In this document: positions 7,217 to 16,467 of the stretch, in pieces | Layout of the letters: every line of letters begins with the position of its first letter | How positions within the stretch are numbered: position 1 is the first letter of the stretch | From: MED-G105 sp039025235 | GTDB lineage: Bacteria; Pseudomonadota; Alphaproteobacteria; Caulobacterales; Parvularculaceae | Direction of reading: 5' to 3' | Length of the DNA stretch: 64,000 nucleotides | Assembly: GCA_039025235.1 (NCBI GenBank) | Contig: JBCCOS010000002.1 | Coordinates: 62,001 to 126,000 of the forward strand | The notes under the pieces: generated by a model | What the model was told of the DNA's origin: nothing | Databases searched by the model: none | The model's input: the letters and a program-made list of their open reading frames with translations, nothing else | Made by a program: the position numbers and the translations under genes

Positions 7217-8566
7217 ATGTTTAAAAAGGTCCTGATCGCCAACCGCGGGGAAATCGCGCTCAGGATCCATCGTGCGTGTAAAGAACTTGGCCTATCGACG
7301 GTCGCTGTCCATTCGACAGCCGATGCGAATTCTCTTCATGTCAGATTGGCGGATGAAAGCGTTTGCGTCGGGCCTCCATCGCCAAAAGACAGCTATTTAA
7401 ACATCCCAGCCATCATATCAGCCGCGGAAATTACCGGTGCTGATGCCATCCATCCAGGCTACGGTTTCCTGTCGGAAAACGCGCGTTTCGCCGAAATCGT
7501 TGATGCCCATAATATTACCTTTATTGGTCCGTCTGCGCAGCATATTCGAGAAATGGGCGACAAGATTGCTGCGAAAGCCGCCATGAAACGCGTCGGGATC
7601 CCCCTTGTACCAGGAAGCCCTGGCCCCGTGACATCATTGGCAGAAGCGGAGAAAGAAGCAGAAGCCATCGGCTATCCTGTTCTTGTGAAGGCCGCTGCCG
7701 GGGGTGGCGGGCGCGGCATGAAGGTCGCCAAAACAGCCGCTGACCTTTCGGAAGCTTTTAACACGGCGCGATCCGAAGCCATGGCAGCATTCGGGGATGA
7801 TGCGGTTTATCTTGAAAAATACCTAGAAAAGCCACGTCATATTGAAATACAGATATTAGCAGATGCCCATGGGAACGTGACCCAGCTTGGCGAGCGCGAC
7901 TGCTCCCTTCAACGCCGCCACCAAAAGGTATTAGAAGAAGCCCTTTCCCCTGCACTTGATCCAGAGGGGCGCGAAAAAATTGGTGAAATCACCCGGCGCG
8001 CTGTTGGTGAACTTGGTTATTTAGGCGCAGGTACGATCGAGTTTCTTTGGGAGAATGGTGAATTCTTCTTTATCGAGATGAATACTCGTATTCAAGTAGA
8101 ACATCCAATCACCGAACAAGTCACCCGGATCGATATCGTGCGCGAGCAAATACGCGTCGCCTCCGGTGTTCCTATGAGCTTCAAACAGGGAGATGTCGTT
8201 TTCAAAGGGCACGCCATTGAGTGCCGCGTCAATGCTGAAAATCCACAGACATTCAGACCCTCGCCCGGAGAGATCTCGTTTTTCCATGCCCCCGGCGGCC
8301 CAGGTGTTCGATTTGATAGTGCAATCTATTCCGGGTACTCGATCCCACCTTATTATGACTCGATGATTGGAAAGCTGATTGTCTTCGGTGATGACCGGCC
8401 GACATGTCTCGCTCGCCTTGCCCGCGCCTTAAACGAGACCGCCATTGCGGGCGTTGAAACAACAATCCCGCTTTTTGCCCGCCTGCTGGAAGAACCGTCA
8501 TTCCGCGAAGGGGATTACCACATTCACTGGCTCGAAGATTGGTTAGAATCGACTGTGATCTCATAA
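7217..8566 (+). CDS. accC: Biotin carboxylase subunit of acetyl-CoA carboxylase
   Basis: This is the ATP-grasp enzyme that carboxylates the biotin of AccB. Motifs visible are the N-terminal VLIANRGEIALRI, the Gly-rich ATP loop KAAAGGGGRGMK, the bicarbonate and metal-binding EMNTRIQVEHPITEQ, and the C-terminal biotin carboxylase domain. The start at 7217 (MFKKVLIANRG) is chosen over the ATG at 7211 because GGAAGA lies 6 nt before it. The product is about 449 residues, the usual length. Its TAA stop is followed directly by AGCGTCGCCCC, which matches one terminus of the dispersed element family. Confidence 0.97.
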   Translation: MFKKVLIANRGEIALRIHRACKELGLSTVAVHSTADANSLHVRLADESVCVGPPSPKDSYLNIPAIISAAEITGADAIHPGYGFLSENARFAEIVDAHNITFIGPSAQHIREMGDKIAAKAAMKRVGIPLVPGSPGPVTSLAEAEKEAEAIGYPVLVKAAAGGGGRGMKVAKTAADLSEAFNTARSEAMAAFGDDAVYLEKYLEKPRHIEIQILADAHGNVTQLGERDCSLQRRHQKVLEEALSPALDPEGREKIGEITRRAVGELGYLGAGTIEFLWENGEFFFIEMNTRIQVEHPITEQVTRIDIVREQIRVASGVPMSFKQGDVVFKGHAIECRVNAENPQTFRPSPGEISFFHAPGGPGVRFDSAIYSGYSIPPYYDSMIGKLIVFGDDRPTCLARLARALNETAIAGVETTIPLFARLLEEPSFREGDYHIHWLEDWLESTVIS

Positions 8567-8626
8567 AGCGTCGCCCCGGTTCCCATTGACGTCGCGATGT
8601 TTTTTGTAATCACAGATTTCGGCTGT

Positions 8627-8730
8627 TAAAGCTGCTCCATTTTAAATGGAATCGCTGAGCGGCTTTAAGTCTTTTATTTGACGCATTTCGAACCACTCAA
8701 CCGGTGACGACTTGAGCGAGAAATGTTTTA
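8627..8730. repeat. TA-bounded two-hairpin element downstream of accC
   Basis: This 104-bp element begins TAAAGCTGCTCC and ends GAGAAATGTTTTA. The first hairpin is GCTGCTCC with GAGCGGC around TTTTAAATGG; the second is bounded by CGCATTTC and GAAATG. A degenerate fragment of the same family (8564-8627) lies between it and the accC stop codon. Confidence 0.85.
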
Positions 8731-8865
8731 GGCAAAGCGCATAAGATTTTACCGATAACTTCGTATATCAAACACTGCGCTTAAATTTTACATCCAGATT
8801 TTACCTTCAAATTTTACCTTCAAATTTTACTGGGCAAGACACGGAATCTCAGCACTATAAAAGCC

Positions 8866-9552
8866 GTGCAAAATGATCCGAACAGTGTCCTCAATGTGGA
8901 CGACTTATTAGCGGCATATGCCATCGGTTATTTCCCGATGGCGCGGGAACGCGACGCAAAAGACGTCGTCTGGGTGCTTCCGAAAGACCGCGGCGTTCTT
9001 GTCCTAGCAGAAACACATGGTCCCAAAAAACTGATGCGATTCCTCCGCCGGGCACCATTTGACGTGCGCGTCGACACCGCCTTCCGCACTGTAATGGAAG
9101 AGTGTGCAGAACCATACCCCGGTCGTGAAGAGACATGGATCTGCGATCCTATCCTCGATGCCTATACCGAACTCCACGAAATGGGCATTGCCCATAGCGT
9201 TGAATGTTGGCGAGAGGGACGCCTGGTTGGTGGTCTGTATGGTCTCACGGTTGGCGGCGTGTTTTGTGGCGAGAGTATGTTCTCACGCGTGACAAATGCC
9301 AGCAAGGTCGCCTTCCTGCATTTATGCGCACGCCTCAAATACGGCGGATACATGCTACTAGATGCGCAGTTTCATACCGATCACCTCGCCCAATTTGGGG
9401 TTCGTGAATGGCCAAATGCGCAATACCAGGACGTCCTTCGCTCACTGATTGGCAAACAGACAGATTTTTATGGAGCGGACCGAGTATTAGACGGCGCTTC
9501 AGCCGAAGCCGTCGCAACTTGGGTCTCGCAGTCAATCACCCAGACGTCATAG
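8866..9552 (+). CDS. aat: Leucyl/phenylalanyl-tRNA-protein transferase
   Basis: Aat transfers Leu or Phe to proteins with N-terminal Arg or Lys in the bacterial N-degron pathway. The 228-residue sequence has LLAAYAIGYFPMAR, GGLYGLTVGGVFCGESMFS, and the LLDAQFHTDHLAQFG segment diagnostic of the family. The start is GTG at 8866, giving the usual short N-terminus. The 3' end overlaps the convergent DUF2155 gene by 85 nt. Confidence 0.95.
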   Translation: MQNDPNSVLNVDDLLAAYAIGYFPMARERDAKDVVWVLPKDRGVLVLAETHGPKKLMRFLRRAPFDVRVDTAFRTVMEECAEPYPGREETWICDPILDAYTELHEMGIAHSVECWREGRLVGGLYGLTVGGVFCGESMFSRVTNASKVAFLHLCARLKYGGYMLLDAQFHTDHLAQFGVREWPNAQYQDVLRSLIGKQTDFYGADRVLDGASAEAVATWVSQSITQTS

Positions 9553-10406
9553 ACGGGGTGTTCCAGGGGATTTAACGCCGGACTTGATGCAAACATCCAA
9601 CCGCTAAAAATCTTTCGGCCATTGGGATCGCGATCAAATGAAGCGGCCTCGTCGAGGGTAAAAACCATCTTGTCTTCAGCAGACAAGGCGCTATTAGCCT
9701 CACTCTCGGCACTAAGCCCTAACGCTTTTCGCTCATCAGCGGCGAGCTCAAAAGCATTCGCCGCATCTGCCGTGCGATCAACCGAATAATCTGGCTCACC
9801 GTCATTGTTCCGCGCAACATCTTCGATGTCCCTGTCATCACCACTCGGAACGTCTTCAGCTTTAGCCGCTGCCGCCTCGGGCGAGCGGTCAAAGACTTGC
9901 AAAAACGCACTTACTTCGGGGAAATCTTCCGGCGGGCGTTTATCACAGTGAAATGCGCCGATATCGAGGGAACCGAAAGGTACGATCGAATTCATACCAA
10001 TACTGAGATCCGTGTATTTCGCCGTTACTTTATTGAGAGCACGCACAGTCACGGAAACGGGCTCTCTGTCTATCCGCTCTTCCATGTCTGAGAATTGTTC
10101 GTCTGCTGAGCGGGAAAGCGCATCGAGCTCGCTTGGACCAGCCGTGTCCCCGGTTTGGCCAGCCGCACTATTAAAAGCCGGATCATCAATCTCAGTTTGA
10201 GCGCCGAGTGCATCCAATTCCGAAGCGGACTTATCGCTGCCTGGATCGGTATCAGACGGTTGATCCGACAATAAATCGTCCAATGCGGCTGCGGCATTAG
10301 AGGCGTCACTACTTTGCGCAAATGATGGTCCCGTTACCATCGAAACGGCAACGACGCTGCCGATCAAAGCAAAACCAAAACAAGGATCGTTAAACTTTTT
10401 TGCCAT
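9468..10406 (-). CDS. Secreted DUF2155-family protein
   Basis: This 312-residue protein has an N-terminal signal peptide (hydrophobic FALIGSVVAVSMVTG, probable cleavage after PSFA) and a long acidic low-complexity region. The C-terminal FSGWMFASSPALNPLEH and VYDVWVIDC are the hallmark of DUF2155, a periplasmic family found in alphaproteobacteria beside aat and NDUFA12-type genes. Function is unknown. The start at 10406 (MAKKF) is preferred over the one at 10430 because it gives a compact signal peptide and has GGAAG upstream. The usual DUF2155 domain is split here by an acidic insert of about 80 residues (E/D/A-rich, near residues 175-260). Confidence 0.85.
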   Translation of the reverse strand: MAKKFNDPCFGFALIGSVVAVSMVTGPSFAQSSDASNAAAALDDLLSDQPSDTDPGSDKSASELDALGAQTEIDDPAFNSAAGQTGDTAGPSELDALSRSADEQFSDMEERIDREPVSVTVRALNKVTAKYTDLSIGMNSIVPFGSLDIGAFHCDKRPPEDFPEVSAFLQVFDRSPEAAAAKAEDVPSGDDRDIEDVARNNDGEPDYSVDRTADAANAFELAADERKALGLSAESEANSALSAEDKMVFTLDEAASFDRDPNGRKIFSGWMFASSPALNPLEHPVYDVWVIDCETQVATASAEAPSNTRSAP

Positions 10407-10619
10407 GCTCTTCCAACACCCCGATCTCATAAACCCTTACCATGACACCTAAACCGATTGTTTGATCTCACGCCAATAAAAACATCTCGTTTTTGGCTTA
10501 AACAGAGCGCTCAACAAAGATCATACAGTGACCACCAGCGAGATAAAGAGTTGAAACCTTGGCAAAATTTTGCCGAACCCATACCAAAGAACGCCGAAAT
10601 TTTGAGCTGCCGAGGGGGA

Positions 10620-11018
10620 TTAATTCTGATCCGGTGACCAAGCCTCATAGGTTTCCTGCACGCCCGAACCATCCTTGCGCGCTAACGACCCTGTGGGATG
10701 ATAGGCAAGCGGCGTCCCGGTCATATTAGGCATGTGATCCTTTTCCCAAGAACGCCTCAGGAGCGGCTTTTCGCTCGGGGGGTCTTGAAAGGTGTGGTGC
10801 AACCAACCATGCCAATCCGAGGGAACGCGGGATGCCTCGGCAACGCCGTGGTAGACAACCCATCGCCGCGTGCGTCCATCGGATGCGCTTGCTATTGGTT
10901 CTTCAAAATATCGATTACCCTGATGGTCCTGTCCCACTTCTTTCGCCCGCCGCCGCCAAAGGGTAAACGAGGTTCCGAAAGTGGTTCCGTTCCACCAAGT
11001 AAATAGCTGTTTTAACAT
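10620..11018 (-). CDS. NDUFA12-family NADH:ubiquinone oxidoreductase accessory subunit
   Basis: The 132-residue protein is the bacterial homologue of mitochondrial complex I subunit NDUFA12. It shows the FTWWNGTTFGT opening, GNRYFEEP, RRWVVYHG, EASRVPSDWHGWLHH and a C-terminal AYHPTGSLAR, YEAWSPDQN. Such proteins are restricted to alphaproteobacteria and mitochondria and bind the peripheral arm of complex I at the inner membrane. The gene is monocistronic in appearance, upstream of the DUF2155 gene on the same strand, which is normal synteny in the class. Confidence 0.94.
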   Translation of the reverse strand: MLKQLFTWWNGTTFGTSFTLWRRRAKEVGQDHQGNRYFEEPIASASDGRTRRWVVYHGVAEASRVPSDWHGWLHHTFQDPPSEKPLLRRSWEKDHMPNMTGTPLAYHPTGSLARKDGSGVQETYEAWSPDQN

Positions 11019-11226
11019 AGCTTTTGCATTTTACCGCGAATCGCCTGGTTATCATCATAATAATATCACTAGAGCGTTGCGACAATGCCCTTAAATTGTC
11101 GGCGATCCATAGTATTAAGCACATAATTTAAAACACTGTGGGTTTGCCGTTGAGGTCAACCTTTAAACCGCCTCAGTGCCCAAGCTGGCGCTATAAGAAC
11201 GAACAGTTAACACTGGATCCAGTCGA

Positions 11227-14200
11227 ATGAAATTTGAGCGCGTCTTTACCAAATCTGATGCAAACCCGTACGCGGGTATTCGCTTTATCGAAAGAAAAAG
11301 CGAAATTAAAACTGTGATGGGCGATGTTCTGTTCGAGGCCGAGGGTGTTATTGCGCCAGAAGCTTGGAGCCAGACCGCTGTCGATATATTGGCGCAAAAG
11401 TACTTTCGAAAAGCCGGTGTGCCCGCGTGCGTTAAAAAAAATCCCGAGAAAGACGTTCCAGTTTTTCTGCAGCGATCCATTCCCGATGTTGCAGCGCTCG
11501 CCAAACGGCCAGCTGCTGAACGATTTTCTCCAGAGCGGGACGCCCGTGCTGTTTTTGACCGCATGGCCGGTGCCTGGAGCTATTGGGGATGGAAATCAGG
11601 GCTTTTTGACGATGAAATATCGGCACAAGTTTTTATGGACGAAGTAAGAGCGATGATGGTGCACCAAATGGCTGCACCAAACTCTCCACAATGGTTCAAC
11701 ACGGGTCTTCATTGGGCCTACGGTCTGGAGGGCGATGCCAATGGCCATTTCTATGTTGATCCAGACACCAGCAAGGTCCGCAATGCGAACTCGGCCTATG
11801 AGAGGCCTCAACCGCACGCGTGTTTTATCCAGTCTGTGAATGATAATCTCGTTGGCGAAGGCGGCATCTTCGACCTTTGGCGACGAGAGGCACTTCTGTT
11901 CAAATTTGGCTCTGGCACAGGAACCAATTTTTCCACCCTTCGAGGAAAAGGCGAGCCGTTGTCAGGCGGCGGCACGAGCTCCGGGTTAATCAGTTTTCTC
12001 AATGTCGGTGATGCATCAGCGGGCGCCGTAAAATCGGGAGGCGTTACCCGGCGGGCGGCAAAAATGGTCGTTCTTGATGCAGATCACCCCGACATCGAAG
12101 AGTTTGTGACGTGGAAAGCACGCGAAGAAGAAAAGGTCGCCGCCCTTGTCGCCGGGTCGAAAGCACTCAGTCGACATCTTCCCAAAATACTCGCGGCTTG
12201 CTGGCATCTGGAGGGTGACGAACGCACAAACCCAAGAGAAAATGCTGTTCTGTCAGCAGCGGTAAAAGCAGCCCGAGCCGCTTTTATACCAGAAAGCGCC
12301 ATCAAAAGGGTCATAGACCTTGCTCATCAAGGGGTGCGCTCAATAAGCGTCGAGACGTTTGATATTGATTGGGACTCTGAAGCCTATCGAACCGTCAGTG
12401 GACAGAACGCCAATAATTCGGTGCGGGTCGGCGATGATTTTTTCGAAGCCCTATCAACGCGCGAAGACTGGCCACTGATTGGGCGGGTTCGCGACGAAGT
12501 TGTCCGTACGGTGGAAACAAAAGAAATCTGGCAAAGTCTCAACGAAGCGGCATGGCAGTGCGCTGACCCCGGACTGCAGTTCAGCGATACCATCAATGCC
12601 TGGCATACCTGTCCTGCTGATGGCGAGATTCGCGCATCAAATCCATGTTCGGAATATCTCTTCCTTGATGATACTGCATGCAATTTGGCAAGCCTTAATT
12701 TAGCAGCGTTCAAAGAAGAGATCATCAATGGTGCAGCAGGTAACTTTGACGTTGCAGGCTTTGAACACGCCTGTCGTATCTGGACGGTTGTTTTAGAAAT
12801 TTCTGTTGCCATGGCGCAATACCCCTCAGAAGCCATTGCAAAACGTAGTTATGATTATCGCACCCTCGGTCTTGGTTTTGCGAACCTTGGTGCGCTCGTT
12901 ATGCGCTCGGGGCTATCTTACGACAGCGTCGATGCCCGCGCAGCTGCCGCCGGTATTAGTGCGTTGATGACGGGCACAGCCTATAAAACATCTGCAGAGA
13001 TGGCTGCTGCCATCGGTGCATTTCCAGCTTACCCTGACAATCAGCCCGCGATGTCAAAAGTCATGAGAAATCACGCGCGTGCTGCCAATACCGGCTCTGG
13101 TCCCTTCGAAGGCCTAAACAAAAATCCTGCAGTATTTGATCCAGCCGCATGCCCATGGCCGGCACTCGCAGAACGTGCACGAACAATTTGGGACGACGTC
13201 ATCGAATATGGCGAGGCGTCCGGATTCCGCAATGCACAGGCGACGGCCATCGCCCCAACAGGAACGATTGGCCTTGTTATGGACTGCGATACAACTGGCA
13301 TTGAACCAGACTTCTCGCTTGTAAAATTCAAAAAGCTAGCAGGCGGCGGGCATATCAAATTGATCAATCAGTCGGTACCTGAGGCATTAGCCACCCTTGG
13401 TTATGACAAACAGGAGATTGAAGACATCGTCCATTACGCGGTTGGACGCGCAACGCTAAAACATGCACCAGTGATCAACCATAGCGCCCTTAAAAGCGAA
13501 GGTTTTCTTCAGCGACACCTCGATGCTCTGGAAGAGCGCATAAAATCAGCATTTGATCTGACATTCGCTTTTCTTCCGCACAGCCTCGGCGAGGAATTTT
13601 GCAAAACTGTCCTGCGTTATAGCGATGAAGAAATGAACCGTTCGGGTTATGAGGTATTGCGCGATCTTGGATTCTCCGATGAAGATATCCATGCGGCAAA
13701 CCTTTTTGCATGCGGCGCAATGACCCTTGAAGGGGCACCCCATTTGGCCGTCGGTCATCTGCCAGTATTCGATTGCGCTGTTCCATGTGGACGGATTGGA
13801 GAGCGAGCGCTTTCGATTGACGCCCACCTCGAAATGATGGCCGCTTGCCAACCCTTTATCTCAGGGGGAATCTCAAAGACGGTAAATCTTCCAGCGAAAT
13901 CAACGATTGCGGATTGCGGGCGGACCTATTTAAAAGCCTGGGATTTGGGCCTGAAATCCATTGCCCTTTACCGAGATGGATCAAAACTATCACAACCGTT
14001 GACGGCCCTCGCCTTAAACGAGAACGACAATAATGACGACGAAGAGGACTTCGCTGCCTCGATTACTGAGGCACCAGCAGCGGAGCGCTCGAGAATAGTT
14101 GCTGAACGGATTGTCGAACGGGTGATCGAACGCACACCAGGCCGGAGGAGACTCCCTGACCGAAGAAAAGGATATATTCAAAAGGCGATTGTCGGTGGTC

Positions 14201-15054
14201 ACAAGGTTTACCTTCACACCGGGGAATTCGATGATGGTGAGCTGGGTGAGATTTTTGTCGACATGCACAAAGAGGGCGCAGCTTTTCGGAGCCTGATGAA
14301 CAATTTCGCGATTGCTGTGTCGCTGGGACTTCAATACGGCGTGCCGCTCGAAGAATTCGTAGACGCCTATGTCTTCACACGGTTTGACCCATCGGGGCCC
14401 GTGGAGGGTAATGATCAAATCAAAAACGCAACGTCAATCATCGACTATATCTTTAGGGAGCTAGCGATCTCTTATCTCGGTCGCAGTGATCTTGCCCATG
14501 TGGCGCCGGAAGAAACTGCCGTTGATGCTATTGGCTCTGGCGTTGACAATGAAAAAATTCAAGAGGAAGCCGCTCGCTTAATTTCTAAGGGGTTTAGCCG
14601 ATCAACCGTCACGGATAATCTTGTTGTGCTTCGAGGGGGCGATTTTGACCGCTTTCGACAAAAAGAAAGCCCCGCTAATGAAGATAATGGCGATACTGAC
14701 CTTCCAACCACGGAACAAGCCAATGATGAAACAGCAGAAATTGTTGACGAAGGTGAACATAACAACCCTTTTACAAAGCAAATGGATGCTGAAACATCAG
14801 ACAGCGCTCCGTTGCAAATAGAACAGCAGATCGCGAAACTCGCGAAAGTGGTCAATCAAAAAACAACAAAAGGCAGGCTTGCGACACCGAATGGACAAAA
14901 TTCGGTTCAAAGGGGTAGTTTTTCTGCGATCAATCAAGCTAGGGCAAAAGGGTACGAGGGAGATGCCTGTCCTGCATGTGGGCAATTCACTTTAGTTCGC
15001 AATGGAACCTGCTTGCGTTGTGATAGTTGCGGGCACGCAACCGGCTGCTCTTAA
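11227..15054 (+). CDS. nrdJ: Adenosylcobalamin-dependent (class II) ribonucleotide reductase
   Basis: The 1275-residue protein reduces ribonucleotides to deoxyribonucleotides using a B12-derived radical, independent of oxygen. Visible motifs are FKFGSGTGTNFSTLRGKGEP, the active-site NPCSEYLFLDDTACNLAS, and RNAQATAIAPTGTIGLVMDC. The C-terminal tail ends in two CxxC pairs (CPACG and CLRCDSCGH), a redox or zinc-ribbon tail. An acidic stretch (NENDNNDDEEDF, near residue 935) precedes the DUF-like TSCPD domain (KVYLHTGEFDDGELGEIFVD). Length and order match alphaproteobacterial NrdJ. The stop is followed by AGCC, but no convincing repeat copy follows. Confidence 0.97.
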   Translation: MKFERVFTKSDANPYAGIRFIERKSEIKTVMGDVLFEAEGVIAPEAWSQTAVDILAQKYFRKAGVPACVKKNPEKDVPVFLQRSIPDVAALAKRPAAERFSPERDARAVFDRMAGAWSYWGWKSGLFDDEISAQVFMDEVRAMMVHQMAAPNSPQWFNTGLHWAYGLEGDANGHFYVDPDTSKVRNANSAYERPQPHACFIQSVNDNLVGEGGIFDLWRREALLFKFGSGTGTNFSTLRGKGEPLSGGGTSSGLISFLNVGDASAGAVKSGGVTRRAAKMVVLDADHPDIEEFVTWKAREEEKVAALVAGSKALSRHLPKILAACWHLEGDERTNPRENAVLSAAVKAARAAFIPESAIKRVIDLAHQGVRSISVETFDIDWDSEAYRTVSGQNANNSVRVGDDFFEALSTREDWPLIGRVRDEVVRTVETKEIWQSLNEAAWQCADPGLQFSDTINAWHTCPADGEIRASNPCSEYLFLDDTACNLASLNLAAFKEEIINGAAGNFDVAGFEHACRIWTVVLEISVAMAQYPSEAIAKRSYDYRTLGLGFANLGALVMRSGLSYDSVDARAAAAGISALMTGTAYKTSAEMAAAIGAFPAYPDNQPAMSKVMRNHARAANTGSGPFEGLNKNPAVFDPAACPWPALAERARTIWDDVIEYGEASGFRNAQATAIAPTGTIGLVMDCDTTGIEPDFSLVKFKKLAGGGHIKLINQSVPEALATLGYDKQEIEDIVHYAVGRATLKHAPVINHSALKSEGFLQRHLDALEERIKSAFDLTFAFLPHSLGEEFCKTVLRYSDEEMNRSGYEVLRDLGFSDEDIHAANLFACGAMTLEGAPHLAVGHLPVFDCAVPCGRIGERALSIDAHLEMMAACQPFISGGISKTVNLPAKSTIADCGRTYLKAWDLGLKSIALYRDGSKLSQPLTALALNENDNNDDEEDFAASITEAPAAERSRIVAERIVERVIERTPGRRRLPDRRKGYIQKAIVGGHKVYLHTGEFDDGELGEIFVDMHKEGAAFRSLMNNFAIAVSLGLQYGVPLEEFVDAYVFTRFDPSGPVEGNDQIKNATSIIDYIFRELAISYLGRSDLAHVAPEETAVDAIGSGVDNEKIQEEAARLISKGFSRSTVTDNLVVLRGGDFDRFRQKESPANEDNGDTDLPTTEQANDETAEIVDEGEHNNPFTKQMDAETSDSAPLQIEQQIAKLAKVVNQKTTKGRLATPNGQNSVQRGSFSAINQARAKGYEGDACPACGQFTLVRNGTCLRCDSCGHATGCS

Positions 15055-15419
15055 AGCCAATTCTTACAGGCGATTGGCCGCCGATGATATGATTGCCGAG
15101 GATGCCAACCGGATAGACTTAGCTTTTCGATTCAAGAGCTTTTTGCGTTCCGATGGAATCGGAACGCCGGTCTAGGTATTTGATTTGTCGCGCTTCTTTT
15201 GCCGATAACCGATCACACTTATCGGCGAAGCGCTCTAAGTCCTTGTTTCGTCGGTCGAACAATTGTTCGACCTATTGCCGAGTTGATGGACGGAACCATC
15301 AACCGACACACTTATCGGCGAAGCGCTCTGGTGTTTTGAATTCATTAACCAATAGGACCATTGAATTAACGTATAATTGAACGATCTGCGCAACACTTCT
15401 CGGAAATAAGAGTGTTTGT
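15055..15419. repeat. Palindrome-rich intergenic region after nrdJ with a dispersed repeat (family C)
   Basis: No gene is evident. It holds a perfect 10-bp hairpin (GCGTTCCGAT at 15145 with ATCGGAACGC at 15158), a 20-bp perfect palindrome GGTCGAACAATTGTTCGACC at 15253-15272, and a TGATGG/CCATCA hairpin near 15284-15301. The motif CACACTTATCGGCGAAGCG occurs at about 15215-15233 and again at 15307-15325. The longer form (15191-15236, starting CGCTTCTTTTGCCGAT) recurs inverted at 33302-33346 upstream of proB. Confidence 0.7.
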
Positions 15420-16298
15420 ATGCGTTCGATCGTCATTCTTTTGTTAGTGATATTTGTCGGCCTGGTAGCCCTCGTTACCAGTCTATCCGCTGATGCCGCC
15501 GGGAAGACGGTGATTAACCCTTTGGCACCCTTTAAAACCGCGTATGGCGCTTTTGTCGAAAATCGCCTGGATTTCTTTCAAAAGGGTGATCGATTTGAGG
15601 CTGGCGCTACAAAAAAAGATCTTACACCCATTACCTCTTTACCTCTCACCGCGATTTTGACGGACCAAGATTTAGGCGGCGTTGAAAAACCAAAAGGAAT
15701 TTTCCTTGCAGCTGAGATTTCGCGAACGCGCTTTGTAGGGGCTTTATTGGACGAAGCAAAGTTCGATTTAGCAACGGGGGAAGATCCTGATTTTTCGAGT
15801 GCACGCCTAGCACTCTCAACCTTTGTACGTGCCAACTTACCGAGGGCAGATTTTTCGACAGCAGACCTTCGCAGTATGAATGCGACCAGAAGCACACTGG
15901 AAAATGCTACCTTCCTCGGATCCGATCTGAGCGGGGTCAATTTTACCGAAGCGCGTCTTAGCAACACTGACTTTGGCCGATCTAGAGCGCCGCACGGCCG
16001 CTTCAATCTTACCTATGCCGTTGGCGCACAATTCAATGGCGCTGACCTTAGAGCGTCCAATTTCGAGAAAGCCGATCTTTCTAATGCCGTCTTCACAGGA
16101 GCGGATATTTCATATGCTCGGTTCACGAATGCGAACCTTTCCGGAGCAGACTTCACAGTCGCGCTTGGAGCTTCAACAGCTTGGTTTGAAGGCGCTTGCG
16201 GTAATGACAACACCAAAGCGCCCGATGGCATCACCCTGCCCTCTTGTGAACAAATCAAAGAAGCGGAATTACACCACAGCACCCCAACTTCAAATTAA
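15420..16298 (+). CDS. Exported pentapeptide-repeat protein
   Basis: The 292-residue protein has an N-terminal hydrophobic segment (IVILLLVIFVGLVALVT) that could be a signal peptide or anchor, with an SADAA cleavage-like site. From residue about 95 it consists of A(D/N)LXX-type pentapeptide repeats (for example LPRADFSTADL, LSGVNFTEARLSNTDF, LRASNFEKADLSNAVFTGAD), which form a right-handed quadrilateral beta-helix. A C-terminal ACGNDNTKAPDGITLPSC segment may form a disulfide cap. The role is unknown; the family includes gyrase-protecting proteins, but those are cytoplasmic. Confidence 0.85.
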   Translation: MRSIVILLLVIFVGLVALVTSLSADAAGKTVINPLAPFKTAYGAFVENRLDFFQKGDRFEAGATKKDLTPITSLPLTAILTDQDLGGVEKPKGIFLAAEISRTRFVGALLDEAKFDLATGEDPDFSSARLALSTFVRANLPRADFSTADLRSMNATRSTLENATFLGSDLSGVNFTEARLSNTDFGRSRAPHGRFNLTYAVGAQFNGADLRASNFEKADLSNAVFTGADISYARFTNANLSGADFTVALGASTAWFEGACGNDNTKAPDGITLPSCEQIKEAELHHSTPTSN

Positions 16299-16364
16299 CT
16301 TTAAGCGTAGCCAGTTTGCACATAAGCAGCCAATTGCGCTGGAAATTCTTTGAAAGAAAAAACC

Positions 16365-16467
16365 TAAAGCGCTTCCATTTCAATTGGAATCAGAACGGCG
16401 CTTTAAGTTGTTGATTTAACGCATTTCCTTATCGCCAACAGCATACACTTGGCTTGGAAATGTTTTA
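16365..16467. repeat. TA-bounded two-hairpin element abutting crtW stop
   Basis: This 103-bp copy begins TAAAGCGCTTCC and ends GGAAATGTTTTA. The left hairpin has AAAGCGCT/GGCGCTTTAAG arms around TTTCAATTGGAATC. The right half carries CGCATTTCC...GGAAATG. The last TA and the adjacent base form the crtW stop codon on the minus strand. Confidence 0.9.

Noticed and set aside
15052..15080. nrdJ stop codon as another element-derived TAA
   Set aside because: The stop is followed by AGCC as in the family, but the next 70 nt show no recognisable hairpin or terminus, so it may be chance.
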